A DNA stretch of 64,000 nt from Formivibrio citricus (GTDB taxonomy: Bacteria; Pseudomonadota; Gammaproteobacteria; Burkholderiales; Chitinibacteraceae): the NCBI RefSeq assembly GCF_900115065.1, contig NZ_FOVE01000001.1:223707-287706 (forward strand), in the 5' to 3' direction. Position numbers and translations under genes: made by a program. Positions 62,369 through 64,000 of this stretch are shown here, in pieces (the first letter of the stretch is position 1; the number at the start of each line of letters is the position of its first letter). The notes beneath the pieces were generated by a model. The model worked only from the letters and a program-made list of their open reading frames with translations. It had not been told where the DNA came from and did no database searches.

Positions 62369-62965
62369 TCAGAAGAAAATAATCTCGCCTTGCGCGTCGT
62401 CTTCCTGGATTTTTTTCGCAAAAGCCTGTTCGCGTACGAGCAGCGTCTGGCTCGTGGTCTTGATGCGGCGGAGCACCACTTTGCCGCTGTCAGGATAGAA
62501 ACACACTTTGCGGGCACAGGCCCCGCCCAGATCCTGCGCCGTAATGGGGATGTTTTCCACGTGCAGGTAGTTGAGGGCGAATTCCGCGTTGCGGGCGCCC
62601 ACTGTGCTGGCAACGTTGCTTAACATGGCGGCACCGCCGAATACCTTGGCCACCAGGTGGCGTCTTTCTGCGCCCAAGGCCATTGCGCGGTTGATCAGCA
62701 ATTCCATCGCGTAATCGCCATAGCGCGCGGTCTTGTCCCATGCAGCTTGCATCGGATCGATGCTGCCGCCGGCCGGGAGCAGAAAATGGTTCATCCCGCC
62801 GATGCCGTGCAGTTTGTCGTGAATGCAGACAGCCACACACGAGCCCAGCAGGGTGACAAAGGCCTGTTCCCCTTTCGAGACGCCACATTCCCCCGGCATG
62901 AGATTGACCAAGGGGGGGGATGGATGGAATTTGTCCGGGCTTTTTCCGGATGTCGGAGACATCAT
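62369..62965 (-). CDS. cheD: Chemoreceptor glutamine deamidase CheD (copy 2)
   Basis: CheD deamidates glutamines in chemoreceptors and binds CheC or CheB in other bacteria. It has 198 residues with catalytic Cys43 (VTLLGSCVAVC) and His60 (GIGGMNHFLLP). It is the downstream member of two adjacent cheD genes and is closely related to the other. It lies 56 bases after the first copy's stop. Confidence 0.92.
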   Translation of the reverse strand: MMSPTSGKSPDKFHPSPPLVNLMPGECGVSKGEQAFVTLLGSCVAVCIHDKLHGIGGMNHFLLPAGGSIDPMQAAWDKTARYGDYAMELLINRAMALGAERRHLVAKVFGGAAMLSNVASTVGARNAEFALNYLHVENIPITAQDLGGACARKVCFYPDSGKVVLRRIKTTSQTLLVREQAFAKKIQEDDAQGEIIFF

Positions 62966-63021
62966 GCGGTGATTTTTCCTGGGAACCGGGCTCTGGAAGA
63001 TTACAAGAAACTGCGCGAAGT

Positions 63022-63633
63022 TTAAAACAAAAACACCGAGCCTTGTGTCTCTTCTTGTTGTAGTTGTTTGGCGAAGGCAATTTCGCGCATGACAAGATCG
63101 CGGTTGGTTCCCGTGATGCGCCGGACAAATGCTTCACCATTGGCGGGAAAGAAGTAGGCCTGCCTGGCGAGTGGTCCGCCAAGATCTTGGGCCATGACCT
63201 GGATTCCTTCGATCTCCAGATAGCGTCGGGCAAACTCGGCATTGCGTTCGCCAATCAGGCTGGTGCTGCCAGCCAGTACTGCGCCGCCACCGAAAAGCTT
63301 GGCACAGAGGTGTTCACGCCTGGCCCCCAACGCGATTAGTTTGTTGATGAGTAATTCCATGGCGTGATCGCCATAACGCGCAGCTTTGGCCCAGCCAGCA
63401 TGGGTTGGATCGATATCGCCGCTGTCCGGTAGCAAGAAATGGTTCATGCCGCCGATACCTGTATCTTGATCCCAGATGCAAGCCGCTACGCAGGAGCCGA
63501 GTAGCGTTGTAAATCCCGTTTCGCCTCGCCCGGCCTGAAATTCACCGGGCATCAGGCTGATGAGCGGTAGTCGAAAGCGCGGGTCTAGGTAGGCGCCGCG
63601 TTTGGCTTCACCCTGTTCTTGCCGCTTGTTCAT
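63022..63633 (-). CDS. cheD: Chemoreceptor glutamine deamidase CheD (copy 1)
   Basis: A second CheD, 203 residues, with catalytic Cys48 (TTLLGSCVAAC) and His65 (GIGGMNHFLLP). It overlaps the 3' end of cheW by 26 bases, so the chemotaxis genes are translated in sequence. Similarity to the next gene is high through the core, pointing to a tandem duplication. Confidence 0.92.
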   Translation of the reverse strand: MNKRQEQGEAKRGAYLDPRFRLPLISLMPGEFQAGRGETGFTTLLGSCVAACIWDQDTGIGGMNHFLLPDSGDIDPTHAGWAKAARYGDHAMELLINKLIALGARREHLCAKLFGGGAVLAGSTSLIGERNAEFARRYLEIEGIQVMAQDLGGPLARQAYFFPANGEAFVRRITGTNRDLVMREIAFAKQLQQEETQGSVFLF

Positions 63634-64000
63634 ATTGGGCCACGCTGGCGAGTTCTTCGAGGGAAAGGATGTTGCCGAGATCGAGCAGGATCACGAAGTG
63701 CTGATCAAGGTTGGCGATGCCGGTCATGAAATCGGTGCGGATGCGTGCACCGAGACGGGGAGGGGGCGCGATGGCTTGGGCCGGGATGTCGATGACTTCC
63801 GAGACGGCATCGACGACCAGCCCGACATCGAGCTGCTGCTCGTTCTGCTCCAACTCCACGATCACGATGCAGGTGTGCTTGGAAACCTGCGAGAGCGGTT
63901 TGTCGAAGCGTACCGCCAGATCCAGCACCGGCACCACGGCACCGCGCAGGTTGATCACGCCGCGAATATAGGGCGGCGTGAGCGGGATCTCGGTAATGCC
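63608..64000 (-). CDS. cheW: Chemotaxis coupling protein CheW (5' end outside window)
   Basis: CheW links chemoreceptors to the kinase CheA. The frame is open to the window edge and reads ITEIPLTPPYIRGVINLRG, then VVPVLDLAVRF and LVVDAVSEVIDIP, the CheW core. The GTG at 63958 is an internal codon, not the start. About a third of the protein is missing beyond the edge. Confidence 0.93.
   Translation of the reverse strand, partial: GITEIPLTPPYIRGVINLRGAVVPVLDLAVRFDKPLSQVSKHTCIVIVELEQNEQQLDVGLVVDAVSEVIDIPAQAIAPPPRLGARIRTDFMTGIANLDQHFVILLDLGNILSLEELASVAQYEQAARTG

Noticed and set aside
1..64000. tRNA, rRNA or CRISPR loci
   Set aside because: No cloverleaf-like intergenic sequence, ribosomal RNA segment or regularly spaced direct repeats were noticed by reading.

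Overview
The window looks like a stretch of betaproteobacterial chromosome, probably Rhodocyclales or Nitrosomonadales; the genus cannot be fixed from the sequence. Evidence is the conserved order truA-trpF-trpB-trpA-accD-folC-(SPOR)-cvpA-purF-metZ, proteobacterial housekeeping genes (gltA, accA, tilS, rarA, lolA) and a polar-type flagellar gene set with FlaG, FliW and a pseudaminic acid cluster. No rRNA, tRNA or CRISPR array was seen.

Layout. 1-10.6 kb (+): the end of a CbiQ/EcfT-like membrane protein, then the tryptophan/fatty acid/folate/purine/methionine housekeeping block. The last gene, metZ, lies between two copies of a ~144 bp inverted-repeat element. 10.7-15.3 kb (+): a LytS-type histidine kinase, a LytTR response regulator and a CstA-family transporter, resembling the BtsS/BtsR/BtsT pyruvate sensing and uptake system. 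15.3-25.5 kb (+): a visibly AT-richer accessory region with two small uncharacterised genes, a decayed IS200-type element, and a signalling operon: stand-alone Cache protein, chemoreceptor, REC-EAL regulator, substrate-binding lipoprotein and hybrid-sensing histidine kinase. 25.5-30.9 kb: gltA and a VIT/vWA surface protein on the minus strand, then methylthioinosine phosphorylase on the plus strand. 30.9-46.9 kb (+): a flagellin glycosylation island with a TPR/GT9 protein, pseC, pseF, pseG, a formyltransferase, pseI, an oxidoreductase, a GT-B-like protein, a second aminotransferase, a GNAT, a methyltransferase, and a 1568-residue protein combining several glycosyltransferase modules with a methyltransferase. 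46.9-56.4 kb: a ~700 bp leader with two tandem sigma-28 promoters, then fliC, flaG, fliD, fliS, fliT, a DUF2802 protein, a FliK-like protein, an FlhB-tail protein and an NlpC/P60 lipoprotein; flgM and flgN lie on the minus strand, followed by fliW (+). 56.4-59.3 kb (+): accA, tilS and a small lipoprotein. 59.4-64 kb (-): homocysteine S-methyltransferase, rarA, lolA, two tandem cheD genes and the 3' part of cheW.

How the parts fit. The island upstream of fliC would make a nonulosonic acid (pseudaminic type, possibly formylated or otherwise altered) and attach it, with further sugars, to the Ser/Thr-rich centre of the flagellin. FlgM, FlgN, FliS, FliT and FliW control timing and chaperoning of export, and the cheD/cheW genes with the chemoreceptor in the accessory region link this motor to chemosensing.

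The most unusual observation is the pair of ~144 bp elements around metZ. They differ at several paired positions by compensatory changes, so a folded structure, not only the sequence, appears to be conserved.
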